From Fallopia convolvulus (lineage: Eukaryota; Streptophyta; Magnoliopsida; Caryophyllales; Polygonaceae), in assembly GCA_964016875.1 (NCBI GenBank), contig OZ024724.1:50408438-50472437 (forward strand): a stretch of DNA of 64,000 nucleotides. The letters run 5' to 3'. Made by a program: the position numbers and the translations under genes. This document shows positions 10,953 to 24,292 of this stretch, one piece after another. Under the pieces are notes generated by a model. The model did no database searches, was not told where the DNA came from, and saw only the letters and a program-made list of their open reading frames with translations. Positions within the stretch are counted from its first letter, which is position 1, and each line of letters starts with the position of its first letter.

Positions 10953-13900
10953 CTAGTTGTACCCGTCGTGCCATGCGCGACTATAATTCAATATTTTTTA
11001 GACATATTATAAATATAATATTTATAAAGAAAAATAAAATATAAATTTTAAAGTAAGTAATTTGTTGTTCGTATGAAGTTAAAAAATTATTTCCTTTTGA
11101 AATAAAAAAACAAATCAAATTTAAATTATTAAGTTTAAAGTGTAGAAAAAAGATAGATTATCAAATAAAATAATTTATAAATCTCCATTTCCTTAACTAT
11201 ATATAAAAAATAGGTTTAATTTTAAAAAGGAGATAAAATATGAAAAAAAATATATATACACTTTTAAAATGAGAAATAGATAAAATTTTAAATTTTAAAA
11301 ATTATTTTATTAAATAAGATATAATTTAATATGAATGAACATTTTATTTTTGAAAAATAGGTAGAATATAATTGATTTAATTTATGGTGGTGCCAAAATC
11401 CTTGTAGTGGCAAAATAAACTAAATATTACTATTAAATATTATATTATCTACATTTTTTTATTACTTTTCATGTACGTAAAATTGTAAACTATATATTAA
11501 ATATTTTAATATTTTTACAATACTAAATATTAATAAATATTAAATATTATATTGTTTGTACTTTTTTGTGAAAAATCAACATATATCATTAAAGAAATTC
11601 TCATTAATTTTTTTATTGTAAGAGAAAATCAACATAAAAATTACTTAAAATTCTTTTATCGAATATAAATTTAATCTGTTACAATCTTAGGATAAAACTA
11701 AATATTTAAAATTTTATATTAAAGATTTTTATATTACAATTTGTTCAATTAAATGATTTATTATTAAAAATGATAAATTAAATTAATAAATTTTATATTC
11801 TTATGTTAAGAAATAAGACAAATAAAAATTAAAAATTACGAAAAAAATTTAAAAATAATACTTTTATTTTCTTATCTTGTTTGAGTTGAAAGTAGATAAG
11901 TAAAAAAATAAAAAAAATATTTCATTAGTAATGGAATAAATGATAACATAGAAATATTTTGTTTACATATAATAAGATTAGATTGTAGTCGTCAATATGT
12001 ATTATTTTTCTATCACTATTGTTCAAATTATCACGAATAGAAAAAAGTATTTTTGATATATTTTTAATATCCCTATTTTAAATCGCTAATTTAATATAGG
12101 GTGAAGTGATAAATAATAAATGATGGGCATTACATTTTTCTAAGAAATAGTTAATTTTTAAATTATTTCTATTTTAGCGTGGTAAATCTTGTGAACTTAA
12201 CCTATCCATAATAATATGGGATTTTCCCCTTAATTCTCACATATTCTCTTTTTTCCTTTTCCCTTTTATTTTATTTCTCTTTTATTAATACTAATAGATA
12301 CTCTCTATTATATAAGAAACAATACATGCAAACAATCAAGTAAAAGTAGTTAAGATTCACTAAAACAAAGAAGTAGAGGTCGACCCAAAAAAATAAAAGT
12401 AGAGTTAATCTGGATAACTTTTTTTTCTTAATTGATAACATGTAACTTTCTTTAAATAATAAACACTATACTTTTTTCCTTAATTAATCAAATATCAACT
12501 ACTGAATACTTTATATATATAAATGTAAATTAGAATAAAATAAAAAAGATAAATCAATCAAACTATAATATAAGTATAAAATATCCTTCCAAATCTTTAT
12601 TTTCTGAAAAGTTCATAATCTAATTATCCTTCCAAATCTTTATTTTGAATCTTCATAATATCTTTTGACAATATCTTTTGAAATTGTACTAATAAAACTC
12701 TTGACAAAAATAAAATTCAGTTGAAAAAATCAAGATAAAGAGATATTTGAAAATAGGATTTTTATGCGATTATTCTTCAATAAAACTATCTTTTAAAGTT
12801 GTTACATATATTCATCAATTATTCTTCAATAGAAAAAAAGTATTTATATATGAATTATTTTTAAAATTTTGATTAACCCGTGAAGGAAGCAATTCGAGTA
12901 AATAAAATATAAATATATTTTATAATCAAATATCAATAAATTCAAAAATTCAAAAATTTTATTTTATGATTTCCGAAAATTAATTGAGATTTTAATTTCA
13001 AAATTCATTCAAATTTAGGCGATCAATAAGGATTTAATATTAGATTTTTTTTCAATATTAAAATATTTAAATTTAAAATTTTTAATATTAGATTTTTATT
13101 AATATTTAAATTTAAAATCTTAACATATCATACATTTTTACGTAAAGTTTCTAGATAAGATTGAATCCAATTGTTGTAAAGAAGCTTTCGTTCAAAAGAT
13201 TTGATATAGGGTTAGAAGTTTAAACAAATTTTGAAGACTTATTAAATAAAATTTAAAAAGATTACATGTTTAGAAATTTAAATATTTAGTAGAAAAAAAT
13301 ATATGAACAATCAAATGTATCGAGGTAAACAAATTTGAAAATATATAAAAATATCCTGATTTATATCTAAATTTTCAAAACAATTATAAATGTCTTAATT
13401 TCCAAAACAAACATGGAACTTGCCAAAAAATATTAGAACGAATAAGGAAATAAAATTGTTTAGATATGGATTTGGTTGATTTGAAAATTTTTAAGTATAT
13501 AATTATTGTTTGATTCTGCAATTTATATAAATTAATTAAACTGAATCAATTTGAAAATGTATAGAAATGGTCCAATTTGTATTAAATTTCCAATAAAACA
13601 TATTTTTTTAAAAATCCAAATCCAATATAAATGATTACATAGAAATTTGTAATACGCATAAGTAATATCGAAAAAAAAACAGAGATGATTCCAATTAGCT
13701 ATTAGTATAGAAACTAAAATCGAAAATGTTTTGAATTAATTTCGGATTGATAAGGGAAAAATTTTATCGAAGGGATTGAAGGTGACCTCATTGAGATTGC
13801 GGTGGCCCAATCTCGACGACACATGAAAATCGATCGGTGAAGAGCAACGATAGATTGATCGGGAGGGAGATGGAGGAGTAGCGACGAATCGACCGGTAAA

Positions 13901-14330
13901 GAGCACCTTTCATAGGTGGAGATGCCTCTCCAATGGAGGACATATACCAATGATTTCTTGGACTCTACCTTCAACCACTTTAATAGGTAGAAAACCTTGA
14001 GAACGTCTTGAGATGTTTAATTCGAGAAGAAGACTTGTAATAGAATATGTTGAATGAGTTATTTGAAATTAATTAGATAAAATTGATAGAGATTTGTAGA
14101 TTTTGTGGTAATATGATGTGTAAATGATATAGGAGTGACATGGAAAAAATTTAACATGTAAGATATGATGTGGAATATTTATGATGATGTGTAAATTATA
14201 AGAAAATGACATGTTTTAAAATCTGAGATGGCTTAACGTAAGATCGTCATGTGGCGAAATCCTAGGTGGCGCAATAAGAAGACTCCAAACCTTATTGCTT
14301 TTATATATATATGCTTTCATAGGTATATGA
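10953..14330 (-). mobile_element. Helitron A (non-autonomous, minus strand)
   Basis: On the minus strand the 3' end is a short hairpin (CGCGCATGGCACG) followed by acgggtacaa and CTAG at 10953-10956. The host base next to it is A, as expected for insertion between A and T. At about 14225-14315 the reverse complement reads ...atatataaaagcaataaggt then tttggagtcttcttattgcg, the style of a Helitron 5' end. The exact 5' TC could not be fixed. No ORF resembling a Rep/helicase protein exists in this 3.4-kb, extremely AT-rich interval, so it depends on another element. Confidence 0.6.
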
Positions 14331-14767
14331 ATGGTCTCTAATTTTCATTTTAGGAATCAGACAAGAACGAACCACTTTCTATGGATTGTTTACGAGAACT
14401 CTTCCTTGGATATTTACTTACCTTTTTCGATTAATAACACTGTCATTTTTTTTTTACAAAAATTTATCATATTAGTTCTTTTAATTTTAGTTTTAGCAAA
14501 TTGTAGATTGCTAATATAAGTACTTTTTTGCTATTGGTTTTGTGCAAAAAAGCCTATATTACAAATGTGGTTTTGACAAATTCATCCTTTTATATCTATA
14601 ACTATATATTAAACCTATACCTTTTCGAGCCACAAGAACGATTCTGGCCCCACCTCATATTTATAGAATTAATTTTTTTTTAATTTTTTTAATTTTTTTT
14701 ATTAAATTCTTCTTTAATGTTTAAATCTATCTTTAACATCAAACAAATATTTATTTTAGTATAACAA

Positions 14768-17227
14768 CTAGTTATGACCCGGGCCTTACCCGGGGACTTT
14801 TTCAAATAAATATTTTAACATGTTATTTATATATAATATATGTATTATAATTTAATTAGTAAAAAATATTAATAAAAATAAAACTAATTATTGCATATAT
14901 ACAAATTTATTTTAATTAGTGTAATATATTTAATTATAAAAATATATGAAAATTATATTTTATCATGAAAAAATATTATTTACTTGTAATATCATTTCCA
15001 TAAACATTAATAAGTCAATGATCTTGACTCGTTGGGTCAACCAAAGCCCGCAAGAAAAACCTCAAAGGATTGATCAGTTCAACTCGTAAATCCGAACCGA
15101 AATGACCGAACCATCATGATTAACATCAAGGGATCATTATTTTCACTTTATTTATTTAGAAATTCGTAATATAAAAAAATCAACATACTTATAAATAGAA
15201 AAATTTAAAAGATGTCATAATTTTAAATAGAAAATAATATAAAAAAAATTAATTTAACAATATGTAATTAAAAATCTGGTACATATTAATTAAAAAAAAT
15301 TATATTAGTTAGACCATATTAATTAAAAAATAGCTTACATATAGAAAAATAGTATAAAATAAATCTTGATTAATTTAAAAACTCATAATTAAAATATGAT
15401 TAATATTATATAAAGAAGTTTTCATATTCATATATAACAAATTAATACTTATAAATAGAAAACTATTATTAAGAATTCAATAATAATATAAAACTATATA
15501 ACTAAAAATATTTTTCATATTAATTAAAAATTTGGCATGCTTATAGATACAAAACTAATATAAACAATTTTGTAACTAAAAATGTGGTGATTGATACATT
15601 AAAATTTAATAACTACTATCCTTAATGTTCATATATAAATAGAAAATTAATATAAAAGTATTATCATCTCTTATGAATAGGAAGTTAATATTTAAAAAAT
15701 TTCTAAATTTAATATAAAATATTTCTAATTAAAAATATCTTTCACCTTAATAAAATAATATTATCATAGTCAATATAAAAAATTAATGTAAAAATTGAAA
15801 ATTATTATGAAAATTCATGACAAAAATATGACTTATATTAATTAAAAATATTATCATACTTATGGATAGAAAGTTAATATAAAATAATCTAAAAAGTAAT
15901 ATAAATTTTTTTTATTTAAAAATATGGTTCATATAATTAAGAAGTTGTCATATTTATGTATCTATAACTATATATTAAAGTTGTTTCTTTTCGAGCCACC
16001 AGAATGATTCTGACCCCACCTTATAATTACAAAATTAATTTTTATTCCTAATATTTTAACTTTTCTATTAAATTCTTATTTAACTATTTAAATCTATCTT
16101 TAACATTAAACAAATATCTATTTAGTATAACGATATCTTTTGAAAACTTCCTTATACAAGTATTTAAGATTAAAGATAAAATATTTTAGAATAAATATAA
16201 ATATTTTAGCATATATCTTTTGACGAATTTATTTATAAATATATATAGTGATTTTCTTTTATAAAAAATTAATGATAAATATTTATAATTTTAAAATTTA
16301 TAAAAATAGATAATAAAATATTTAATAAATGTATTAAAATATTTGATAAGCCCTAAATTTACGTAAATAAAAAGTAATAAAATGTGAAGAATATAATATT
16401 TGATAAAAAAAATTATACATTCTGCAAGCAATAAATTACTTATATTAAAAGTGATATTATATTTTTATTTATTAATATCCTATTTATAATACCTATAAAA
16501 TATAGAATCGTAGTCGTACATGGTACGACGGGTAAAATTAGTAGAAAATAATATAACAAAATCATGCTTATGAACAGAAAATTATATTGCAAAAAAGTTG
16601 TCATCTAAGGATATAAAGTTAATATAAAAATTTAAAAAGAAATGTAAAAATTTAGTACCATATAAAAAGAAACATTTTAATAGTTATATAAACAATTAAT
16701 ATATAGAATAAAAATAATATTAAAAATCCATAAATAAAATATGGTCCATAACTCTTAGCTATCATAGAACTCAAAATTACATTAAGGCAAGTTTTCAAAG
16801 AAGGTTACGTGGCTAAATAATATAGTGTGTATATAAATTATATGTACTTATATGGATAGAAAAAAATTATATGGATAGAAAATTAACGTGTATATAGAGT
16901 AGTATTATATAGATAGAGCAGTATTATAATATTAAAATTTTATTAATCCATAAGTATGATAATATTATCGTGTATATAGAGGAGTATTATAAATAGGGTG
17001 ACTAAATTATGTATATAATTTATATAAAAATTTATCCATTCTCATAATAATTTGAAAAAAAATATTAAATAAACCGAGTGGATAAAATTGAAAATTCCAC
17101 AAGGTGATTGAATTACATAGTATATAATTAATTAAAAAAATCATTATTAAAAATAGGGTGACTGTAATATAAATTTTAAATGACTAATCTGTCCAAAATT
17201 GCTTCAGGTTTAGAAGATATATATTGA
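14768..17227 (-). mobile_element. Helitron C inserted in B (minus strand)
   Basis: The minus-strand 3' end is a GC-rich hairpin (CCCGGGTAAGGCCCGGG), then tcataa and CTAG (14768-14771). The 5' end is TCAATATATATCTTCTAAAC, whose TC is the complement of GA at 17226-17227. The flanks are A (14767) and T (17228). Joining the flanks gives taacaa/tatcttt, which matches the uninterrupted sequence taacgatatctttt in relative D. This shows precise insertion into an AT dinucleotide without target duplication, the Helitron hallmark. Non-autonomous; it contains D. Confidence 0.85.
15961..16541 (+). mobile_element. Helitron D inserted in C (plus strand)
   Basis: A complete 581-bp non-autonomous element. 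It has 5' TCTATAACTATATATTAAAG and a 3' hairpin CGTACATGGTACG, followed by acgggtaaaa and TTAG. The flanks are A (15960) and T (16542). It is a relative of B and provides the intact reference sequence for B's interruption site. Confidence 0.85.
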
Positions 17228-17519
17228 TATCTTTAGAAACTTCCTTATACAAATATTTAAAATTAAAGATAATAAATTTAAAATATTTTAAAATAAGTAT
17301 AATTATCTTTTATCTTGTAACATGATATCTTTCACGAATATATTTATAGATATAGATATATTTTTCTTTTATAATAAAAAATTAATGATAAATACTTATT
17401 ATATTTAAAATAATAAAAATATATAATATAATATTTAATAAATATATTGAAATATTTGATGAGCTCTAAATTAAGTTACATAGAAAGTAATAAAAAATAA
17501 TAATAAATATAATATTTAA

Positions 17520-17976
17520 TCTTATCTAATCTTTACTTTATCGAGCAATGAAATGAGTTTGACCCCATCTTAAATCAAAATATGTTATTCTTTTTAATTA
17601 TTTTCTACAAATAAATTATTTTTATCTTTATCTTTCATATTTTATTATATTTATTAATTTAATTGTTATTTTATTTAAATCTTATCTCTTCCATACTCTA
17701 ATATTTAAATCTTTTTTATTCATATGTTAATTTTTTTTAAATTAAATATATATGAAATATCATCAAGGAAAAGGAGAAATGTACGTTATTTTACCTTAAT
17801 AATCTTTTTTATTCTCAACATTAAACTTAATAACTTATATTTATTTCATTTTATTTTATTCCAAAAAAAATTTACATTGTACTATTTGTACATACATTAA
17901 ATTTTATATTATATTTTTTATTTAATTCTATAAAATATCAAATCATAGTCGTGCATGGCACGATGAGTATAACTAG
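17520..17976 (+). mobile_element. Helitron E adjoining B
   Basis: A 457-bp element. The 5' end TCTTATCTAATCTTTACTTT follows host A at 17519. The 3' end is the hairpin CGTGCATGGCACG, then atgagtataa and CTAG (17973-17976), followed by host T. A 'cgagc...tttgaccccatct' block near the 5' end is shared with B and D, so all three belong to one superfamily. Sequence beyond 17976 does not continue B. Confidence 0.75.
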
Positions 17977-18086
17977 TTAATCTAAATTTTCATTTCATCT
18001 GTGAAAATTTCATTTGTTTTCTATTATTTTATTTATTTTACATGGACCTGAATAAAACATGTTTCCACTTTCTCAAACCTTAAAAA

Positions 18087-18948
18087 ACATGATGGGCTTG
18101 GACTGTGATCCAATAAGCGGGAAGCCTATTTTAGGCCCAATAACATTTTATGTTCAGTTGTAGGGTTGTTTGGTACATATTTTATGATGGTTCTGAATTT
18201 CTGATCAATTTTTATTTTTATGGGTGATTTTATGAGAGAAGATTCATTATTTGTGGGCGATTTTAATCAACTTTAATTTCAAGGATGGTTTTGTACACAA
18301 ATTCTGTTTTTCAAGGCTAATTTTGTGAAATTCACCCCATTATTTAATTATTCTATGTGACATACGTCATCGTGTTTGGATGAATCTAGGGGTGTCTAAC
18401 GGGCGGGTTGACCCGTAATTCAACCCGCCCGTAATTTTACAAGTTACAGATCAGATTTAGTTTATGAGTTACGGGTCGGGGTTTTTTAGTTTACGGACGG
18501 GTCGGGTTACGAGTTGACTCGCCGGGTTACGGGTTGAGCCGTAATATATAAAAGTATAAAAATAAAAAATTATTGTTATAATAAGTGAAAGGGAGAAATA
18601 AACGTTTTCAGGTTAAATGGGTCAAAACGGGTCGAAAAGGGTCAAATGGATCAATTTAACGAGTCGAAATTTAACCCGTTTGACCCTTTTAGACCCATTT
18701 GACCCAGTCAAACGGGTCACGGGTTGCGGGTCGGGTCACGGGTCAACTTTATTTTTTTTACGGGTCGACCCGTAGAACAGGTTGCAGGTCGGGTCGGGTC
18801 GACCAGTTGGACGACCCTAGATGGAACATTGACCAAAATAAAACAATTATCCTCTTCCCCTATGCAAAACAAATTCTGATGGGCCTTGGCTGTGATCAAA
18901 TATTTGGTAAGCCTATTTTGGCCCAATAACATTTATGCTCAGGTTTTG
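18087..18948. repeat. imperfect 70-75 bp direct repeat bracketing an element
   Basis: About 18087-18160 and 18876-18948 share 'gatgggcttggctgtgatc', 'aagcctattttggcccaata' and 'acatttatg'. The copies lie about 790 bp apart in the same orientation with the GC-rich inverted-repeat element between them. They are far too long for a target-site duplication and look like an older tandem duplication. Confidence 0.65.
18386..18820. mobile_element. GC-rich inverted-repeat MITE, hAT-like
   Basis: The ends are inverse and begin CTAGGGGTGTCTAACGGGCG on the left and, read inward from the right, CTAGGGTCGTCCAACTGGTC. The interior is built of many 'acgggtcgggttgacccgt'-type units in both orientations, with potential for extensive foldback. 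A 'TAGGGGTG' start is typical of hAT-type MITEs, but a clean 8-bp target duplication was not found. Confidence 0.55.
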
Positions 18949-21541
18949 GCCCATTTAAACTAGTTGTGGATCATGCGTCCAAATTTTCTCATACAAATAT
19001 CTCCTCTCTTCTTCCTGTATTTAATCACTTGGATAGTTAGATCATGTAAACAAGTGAATCAGTCATCAATTTGCATCGCGTCTTTTTAGTGGGTCCAAAC
19101 ATTAATCTCTATAATTAAAAAGCCTTTCATCATAAATCTTTACTCACACCCAAAAACCAAAAAAGATAAGTTGATTAGTTGTTTTGGATGGGAGTGAGAC
19201 AAATAAATTATGCCAAGCGCAATATAATTTTGATGCATATGGGGTCACTCATAACTTTGTGTGGCATGACATTTTATAAACGTTTAATGATGAATCCCTC
19301 CTGGCTAGCTTAAGAATAAAGGCATCCATAACCTTTTCTTTTTAATCATGACATTACCATGCTAACTGGCTAGCTTTCACTGTAATTTGCACAGCTTTTA
19401 TACTTGAGAACAATCTTACAACTGTGAAACATGTGACATACTATACTATATTACTATTTATTTATCATGTACAAGGCGATGATAAGAAAAGTAGAAAACC
19501 CTGTATCCAAATAGTTGAAGATGGACTAATTAAGTAGTGATTTTCTTCTCATTTTTTCTTTGCTAAAAACGCAAAATCCATTTGATAAAGCATATATCTA
19601 TATAATTTGGTAATGCAAAAAAAATAAAAAAAGGGGTTAGTAGTAGCATGGGTTAAAGTAGGAGAAGAAAAAGACACCCATTAAGAGAGGAAAAGTAGTG
19701 CGAAATTGGACCCCCCATTCACTTAATTAATAACCCCAAAAGAAATAAAGTCATGTCTGAAATCACAGGCTAATGTTTCAGTTTGTTGTCCAATCACTCC
19801 ACCAGTAGAAAGAAATTTAACACCCCTTTTCTTCAACTCAAAGTGGTACAAAAATGTAGTACCAAAATGTTTCTGTTAGGTATGTATTTTCAAATCCACA
19901 AGGATTTTCAGTCAAATTTTGCCTAAACACGACCCAAATATATTGCATTCTGCAGGTAACACAACCCCCCGTGACCCTGATTGTATTCTAACTTAGAATA
20001 ACATTTGATTTGAGATAACATATATACCGTACAATTTACAAAACTATAGTATATACGAGTATTTCATAAATTATACAAACACTTAGAAGAAGTTTGTGGA
20101 TGCCTTAGTAGTGCTTGTAAGAAGACGCGTATGACACTTGTCATGTTCTTCTTGTCTTGAAAATGAGAGGTTGAAGTAAGCAGTTTCAGGTTTTATATAC
20201 TCCATCAACTTAAGGTTTTAACTTATCCTAGCGACTTATAATACGTCAGAGAGACTTTGCATTCACGGGGTCATGTTTATTTATTTTGCATGGTACACAA
20301 CAAAATGAACCGGATCCAAAGTTTTGGGTACATGTATACATAACTCGGCAGTGATGAGTCTCTTTCGTTATGCATGCTAAGTACCTACTACCATGAACAG
20401 ATAGTAAAGCTTGGTGCTTTTGAAATATTCAATACTCTAGTAATATAATATGCAACACTCTATATATAAAATACATTAGTGCTAAACTATGATCGAGCTT
20501 GCACATATATAAGACAAATAGGGGATACATTATCAATTTTTCTTTCTTACCTTCATGCATGGAGGTTTGCAAGAATGCAAAAAGTGAACCCATAAGCCCA
20601 CAGGGGATCCAAAGGCAGCCCACTTTAATTTGGTTGTTTTATACTGGAGTACTAATTAACTTGTATTTTTACAGGGTTTTATAATGATTATGAAAATAAT
20701 AATAACGTAAAAAATGTGATGATTAAGTAATGTCATGTTGATGCCCATATTATAGAAATATTCTTTCGTACCATCAAAGCAAAGGCTGAAACTTGGATCT
20801 ACTTTTGTGCAGAGATAACGATATTCCTCCTCTCTATATACTATTAGCTTTTCCATGGGTTGCGTTTTGCAATCATCCTTTCCACTACCCGTAATAAAAT
20901 GATATTCGGTTTATCCATAAAAAAATACGACTGATAGCACTCCTTATTTAATTAGAGAATAATTAATTATGATTAACCCGGCCATATATTAATGTTATAC
21001 GTACGGCTTGGCTTTCATTTTTGAAGTGTCCTTTGTATTATTGAGGTAATTATATGAGAATAAATATTTTAGGGGGCTTGTCATCTGACTCACATTCCAT
21101 TCGTACACTAGTAAAAAATACCCTGTTTTATGTAAACTTGTGTAGGTTGATTAGTCATTCATGTAAGAAACCGCATTCAATAGAGTAAGTGGTTTGTAAA
21201 AATGCAAATTAAAGTCAAAATCTTGACAGGGTGAGAGAATGAGAATGGCAGTCATAGGCTGCTAGCTAGATAGGCCATCATCCTCCCGTAAGGTTTCCTT
21301 TCTTGATGACATGCATTTAAATTACTACGAGTAGTATAGTTTATCACATAAATTAATCTAGTTTTAATGTTTATCAACTACTCAACTACTACCAACCATT
21401 ATAAATTTATAATTAATTCACTCGATTAGACCAAATAATCTATCTATAATACTATAAACTTAAATAACTTTAACAATTAATGCTCATTTAAATAATATAG
21501 TTTTTTATAATATCATTCAAACATACATCTAAATAATAATA
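18949..21541. other. intergenic sequence, no gene recognised
   Basis: About 2.6 kb of single-copy-looking AT-rich sequence. ORFs of 60-66 codons on both strands show no recognisable similarity. No RNA gene or element boundary was found. Confidence 0.5.
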
Positions 21542-21756
21542 CTCCCTCCGTATAAGTCTACTTGTCCTTTTACATATTTTGGACTTAACTTTCCTACTTT
21601 AACCCTTACATTTAATGAAAAAGTGAACTAAATTTGCTCCATTTTCATTTTCAATGCATAAAGTAAACATTTAATTAAGTACGTTTTGTCCAATTCAAAA
21701 TTTTCTTAATATATGTGTCCAACTCTAAAAAGACAAGTAGACTTATACGGAGGAAG
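21542..21756. mobile_element. Stowaway MITE with TA target duplication
   Basis: A 215-bp element flanked by TA. The left end is CTCCCTCCGTATAAGTCTAC and the right end is its inverse (gtagacttatacggaggaag). TIR matching is better than in the copy at 3258-3498, so this copy is probably younger. Confidence 0.92.
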
Positions 21757-22847
21757 TAACATATTTACACACTTAACAAGAGGTGCAATCAGTCAACCAG
21801 TTAATAAGCATTCAAGACACCTCTCACATTCTAAACCTCTTACACTGTGAAGGATATAGTCAACACATAATTAAGGACATTGAAAACAAAATTACGTAGT
21901 ATATATCTTCAGTCAATAACATTCTACAATGTGCAAAAGTGAACGGCCAAGTTAATAAATTTTCCAAATTAAATTGCCCCATCAATACAATTTCAAATCT
22001 CATCTAAACGGCCAATGTGTAGGTCCATTCGGCCAAATGAGTAAATTTTTAAAATTAAATTGCCAATCAATACAATTTTCAAATCTCATCTAAATGGCCA
22101 TTGAAAATAAACACCTGTATACAATGAAAAAAATAAACATAATCATGAAAAAAATAATTTATTTAAAATCTTATTTTACTCATAACTAAAACTAAACAAA
22201 TGTATACAATGAAAATCGATATGATCATTACAAAAAATAATGAGACTGGGGGTTAACAACTCTAAGGTTTTTGCTATGATAAATATTTAATATTATACAG
22301 TAAAATTGACCCTTTTTTTCTAACAAATCTACCCAATCTGAAAATATTTGTTTTCTCAAAAGAAGCTTTAACATGCACTTCTTTACCGTTTAAGAAATCA
22401 CAATCACAACTTTAATATCTTAAATATGTAACACTAGCAATTATAGGCCACATTGTTATAGAAGATAAAATGTGACCATTATAATTGACTTATTATTATA
22501 ATATAAGTTAATTTTAACGTTAAAAAAACAAAAAAAAAGATATTGAAATGAAAATCAGAACTAATCTTTCATTTTAAAAAAGAGATAATTGCTTCAAATT
22601 CTTAATTGTTCGGTAACTTATAAAAATAAGTGCATAATCTTAATCCTAATTGGGTTGGAAGTCATTACACACCAAATGAGACCTCAAAATAGGACAGTCA
22701 AAATTCACATTCAACAAATGTAAATGCCCCAAGCCAAACATCCCCACATTAAACAAAATTTTAATTTTCACTTAATGACATTTATTTGTGTAGTTAATAT
22801 TTGGATGTGAATGTAACGTTCAATCTAGCATTTAAATATGATTAAGC
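21757..22847. other. AT-rich intergenic sequence
   Basis: Contains a short duplicated block: 'aattgcccatcaatacaatt' and 'tcaaatctcatctaaacggcc' style sequence appears at about 21955-22020 and again at about 22035-22100. No gene recognised. Confidence 0.5.
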
Positions 22848-23669
22848 TCTTTATATATATGAGACTTCGTCATGGCTTAATGAGCCTTTTAGAGAATATG
22901 GAAAAAAATCTCAATCTCATTTTCACCCTTTTTTATTCACTATTTTGATTTTGATATATGCATGTACTATATTGATATGTGTGGATTTTGTTTGAAAAGT
23001 TGTTATTTTTTTTTTCTACTTTAAATTATGGTTTATAATTTAAGATATTAATTTTGTGCATATTGATTTATAGTTTGAGAGGTTGATTTGATGTTAATCT
23101 CTAACATTTTCCTATGTTGCTTGGTAAGCAGGATGAGATAATGAAGTATTCTAAAGAAGTTCAATCCTAAATTCCTAACTACATCAAAGGTAATTTTTAT
23201 TTTGATTTTATTATGTAAGTAGATTGCATTGTAATTTTTACCTTTAATATTCAGGTGTGCTTATCACAAGTTTTGTAAAAATATCTATCATCAGTTGTAT
23301 TTATATTTTTTTTGGTTATGATTTTAAACTTTCCAATTTATTTGGAAATAAAATATATTGCATAATCAACTATGCCAATAAAACTTTATCTTATGTATTT
23401 GTGCAACTAAAACATATACTAAATTATGAAAAATAGAAATAACTCAAATATAATGTCAGCGAAACTAAGCAAATTAATCGAAATGTATAATAATATCTTA
23501 GTGACATTAGACGTATGTGCTATAAATTAGAAATTGCAACATTTAACATAAATCCAATCCAAGCATTAAGTACATGACATAAGAATACCTTTTTAAGTAA
23601 AATTATATTAAAATAGTGTTTTTAAAATTAAAAAATTATTCCGTGAGAAGCACGGGCATCACCACCTAG
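22848..23669 (+). mobile_element. Helitron F (3' end clear, 5' end tentative)
   Basis: The 3' terminus is certain in type: the imperfect hairpin ccgtgagaagcacgg, then gcatcaccac and CTAG (23666-23669), followed by host T. A candidate 5' end is TCTTTATATATATGAGAC at 22848, but it is preceded by C rather than A, so the start is uncertain. No Rep/helicase coding sequence. Confidence 0.55.
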
Positions 23670-24292
23670 TAATACTATAAATTTTAAGTTCACGATGACT
23701 CTTACGAAATTGGTGTGAAACTTCCCCTTTATAAATTACATAGCAATATATGGAAAGTAGTAGATATATTCAAATATATACCAAAACATTAATAAAAGGC
23801 ATGGATAAAAAATATACCAAGTCAACAAATAATTTTTCAAATAAGCTCAAACCTCACGTACCTATCAATTCTTCCACCGTGTACATTCAAATCATGTTTA
23901 ACCGATTTGTTATTTCTATTGCATACTAAGTATTTATATTTATTATTTTTTGAGCACCCATATCATATACATTCCAACCATGTTTAACTGATTTGAAATA
24001 ACTATAATAATTAATAAATATCCACATAAATATAATAATACCAACAAAACTAAGCCATGCATTTTTATATTACTCATAAAAATTAACAAAAAATATACTT
24101 AATTATAAAGAAAACACTAAATAAAATTATTTAGTGACAAGATATGTTATACTATACATTGAAAACTAAACTATATATTATTTTGAGACCTACATCGCAT
24201 ATTATTTATTATTACATTTTATAATTTAAAATAAACTGTTAAATTTAAAATAATAAAAAATTACCCGTGCGTAGCACGGGCATTAACCCTAG
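23670..24292 (+). mobile_element. Helitron G 3' end, tandem to F
   Basis: The strong hairpin CCCGTGCGTAGCACGGG, then cattaacc and CTAG (24289-24292), followed by T, is a textbook plant Helitron 3' end. The preceding AT-rich 40 bp resembles that before F's end. The 5' end was not found. G could start anywhere upstream, including upstream of F. Confidence 0.55.

Larger units (their letters stand above)
14595..17519 (+). mobile_element. Helitron B (interrupted host element)
   Basis: The 5' end is TCTATAACTATATATTAAAC directly after a host A. It is closely related to element D at 15961. B reads continuously with D until 14767, is interrupted by element C (14768-17227), and resumes at 17228 (tatctttagaaacttccttа-like) to about 17519, where element E begins. 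Its own 3' hairpin is not present, so it is truncated. No coding capacity. Confidence 0.75.

Noticed and set aside
10953..17976. One large DNA transposon with terminal inverted repeats
   Set aside because: The ends are Helitron 3' hairpins on opposite strands; internal Helitron termini with A/T junctions explain the region better.
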